A stretch of 11,913 bases of DNA from Rhodoferax sp. (GTDB taxonomy: Bacteria > Pseudomonadota > Gammaproteobacteria > Burkholderiales > Burkholderiaceae_C). A program made the position numbers and the translations under genes. Positions 9,914 to 11,913 of this stretch are shown here, one piece after another. The stretch is taken from assembly GCA_018882485.1 (NCBI GenBank), contig VERU01000038.1, positions 1 through 11,913 of the forward strand, in the 5' to 3' direction. The notes under the pieces were generated by a model, which saw nothing but the letters and a program-made list of their open reading frames with translations, ran no database searches and was not told the origin of the DNA. How positions within the stretch are numbered: position 1 is the first letter of the stretch; each line of letters begins with the position of its first letter.

Positions 9914-11247
9914 TTAACGACGCGATTGTAGAGTTGGAGCCCACAGTTCCGGCTCGTTGATCGGATGCCTCACCTGGGATCCCGCACCGTCGCGCAGGGA
10001 TTTGACCGTGACTTCTCCGTTGGCCATTTCCTCAGCGCCAAAAATGAGGGCATATGCCGCACCACTGGAATCGGCTCGCTTGAGCTGGGACTTCATACTG
10101 GCCATTGTGCTGGCGGTCGTGCTGTGCATCTGGACCTGTGCGCCCGAGGCCCTGACCCGCTGCAGACAATGCAGAACCCGAGGCAAAAACACCGCATCGG
10201 TCACCACCACATAAGCATCCAGCTGGGGCTCGGAGGACATATGCCCCTGCGTCGACAGCAGCTCAAGCACACGGTCTACCCCGAGTGCCCAGCCCACGGC
10301 CGGAGCAGGTTTGCCACCCAGCTGCTCCATGAGATAGTCGTAGCGGCCTCCCGCACAGACAGTCCCTTGCGCACCCAGTCGATCGGTCACAAACTCGAAT
10401 ACGGTGAGGTTGTAGTAATCCATGCCCCGCACCAGTCTCGGATTCACCGTGTACGGAACCTGATTGGCTTCGAGGATCGCCCGAAGGGACTCAAAGTGCC
10501 TCATCGATTCGGGACCCAGGAAATCCAGCAAGCGGGGCGCAGCGGCGACCATTTCCTGAAGCGCCGGATTCTTGGTATCAAGGATCCGAAGGGGGTTGCT
10601 GTACAGCCGGCGTCGGGCATCTTCATCGAGCTGTGCGCTGTGGCGCTCCAGGTGGGCAATCAAGGCCTTGCGGTGCTCCAACCGCTCGCCCGGCTGACCC
10701 AGGCTGTTGATCTCCAGCCTGACATCTTGAAGGCCGATATCGACCCACAATGCCGATGCCAGCAGAATCAGTTCGGCGTCAACTTCTGGCCCTCCAAATC
10801 CAAGGGCCTCAGCCCCGACCTGATCGAACTGCCGGTAACGCCCACGCTGAGGGCGCTCATGCCGGAACATGGGTCCGATGTAGTACAGGCGTTTTCCACC
10901 GTCGTACAGCAAGGAGTGTTCGATCGCAGCCCGCACCACACCCGCAGTGTTTTCGGGCCGCAAGGTCAGCGAATCACCGTTGAGCCGATCGTCAAAGGTG
11001 TACATCTCCTTTTCGACAATATCGGTCACTTCACCCAGTCCACGAACGAACAGGGGCGTGCGCTCGACGATGGGTGTGCGGATGTTGCGGTAGGCGTAGC
11101 GCCCCATCAGGTTGCGCACCTTGTCCTCGAGCCATTCCCAGCGCGCGGAATCAGGCGGCAGCACATCGTTCATGCCCTTGACACCGACCAGGCGCTGGAC
11201 CTTGGCGATTCGTGCGGGGGTGGCTGCGGATTCGTTTTGTTGTTCTG

Positions 11248-11251
<4 letters not shown>
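9914..11251 (-). CDS. hisS: Histidine--tRNA ligase (HisRS)
   Basis: This is a class II aminoacyl-tRNA synthetase that charges tRNA-His with histidine in the cytoplasm. It has 445 residues, slightly longer than the E. coli enzyme. Visible signatures are motif 1 around residues 55-70, motif 2 [15 protein letters not shown] at about 130-144, the histidine-binding [15 protein letters not shown] at about 273-287, GGRYDYL at about 301-307, and motif 3 [15 protein letters not shown] at about 318-332. The anticodon-binding domain follows. The chosen ATG overlaps the ispG stop as ATGA. The frame stays open for 86 further codons upstream, but these lie antisense-free within ispG and do not resemble HisRS. 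The first ~20 residues (MTEQQNES...) are a short variable tail before [12 protein letters not shown]. The gap to the next gene is only 13 bases. The distant paralogue hisZ lies further along the same strand. Confidence 0.97.

Positions 11252-11913
<662 letters not shown>

Overview
The window is a compact, GC-rich stretch of core chromosome in which every gene lies on the minus strand. The gene order, the presence of HisZ and the protein sequences point to a betaproteobacterium, most likely of the order Burkholderiales. The family cannot be fixed from this window. I see no insertion sequence, prophage, CRISPR array, tRNA, rRNA or other sign of an accessory region, and no gene-free stretch longer than about 140 bases.

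Read in the direction of transcription (high to low coordinates), the layout is: ispG (3' part only), hisS, a YfgM-like membrane TPR protein, bamB and der (11913 to 6708); a 116-base gap; hfq, hflX, hflK, hflC and a DUF2065/YjeT-type small membrane protein (6591 to 2658); a 135-base gap; then hisZ and purA (2522 to the window edge, purA lacking only its last few codons). Inside each block the genes touch or overlap: ATGA at ispG/hisS, GTGA at yfgM/bamB, ATGA at hisZ/purA, and gaps of 3 to 39 bases elsewhere. This suggests three transcription units or one long unit with internal promoters.

The first block combines isoprenoid precursor synthesis (IspG), histidine tRNA charging (HisS), envelope biogenesis (YfgM-like, BamB) and ribosome assembly (Der). 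The second holds the RNA chaperone Hfq, the ribosome-associated GTPase HflX and the HflK/HflC complex that controls the FtsH membrane protease. The third pairs the regulatory subunit of the first histidine enzyme (HisZ) with adenylosuccinate synthetase (PurA), two steps tied to ATP/AMP metabolism.

I found no undescribed system. The points worth a second look are small. The hflX frame has no ATG, GTG or TTG that would give a full-length N-terminus, and a CTG with a Shine-Dalgarno sequence inside hfq is the best candidate start. A 19-bp tandem duplication spans the end of hflX and the hflK leader. Der has unusual residues in its first GTPase domain. Four of the eleven visible starts are not ATG. 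The der-hfq and DUF2065-hisZ gaps carry weak candidate transcription signals.
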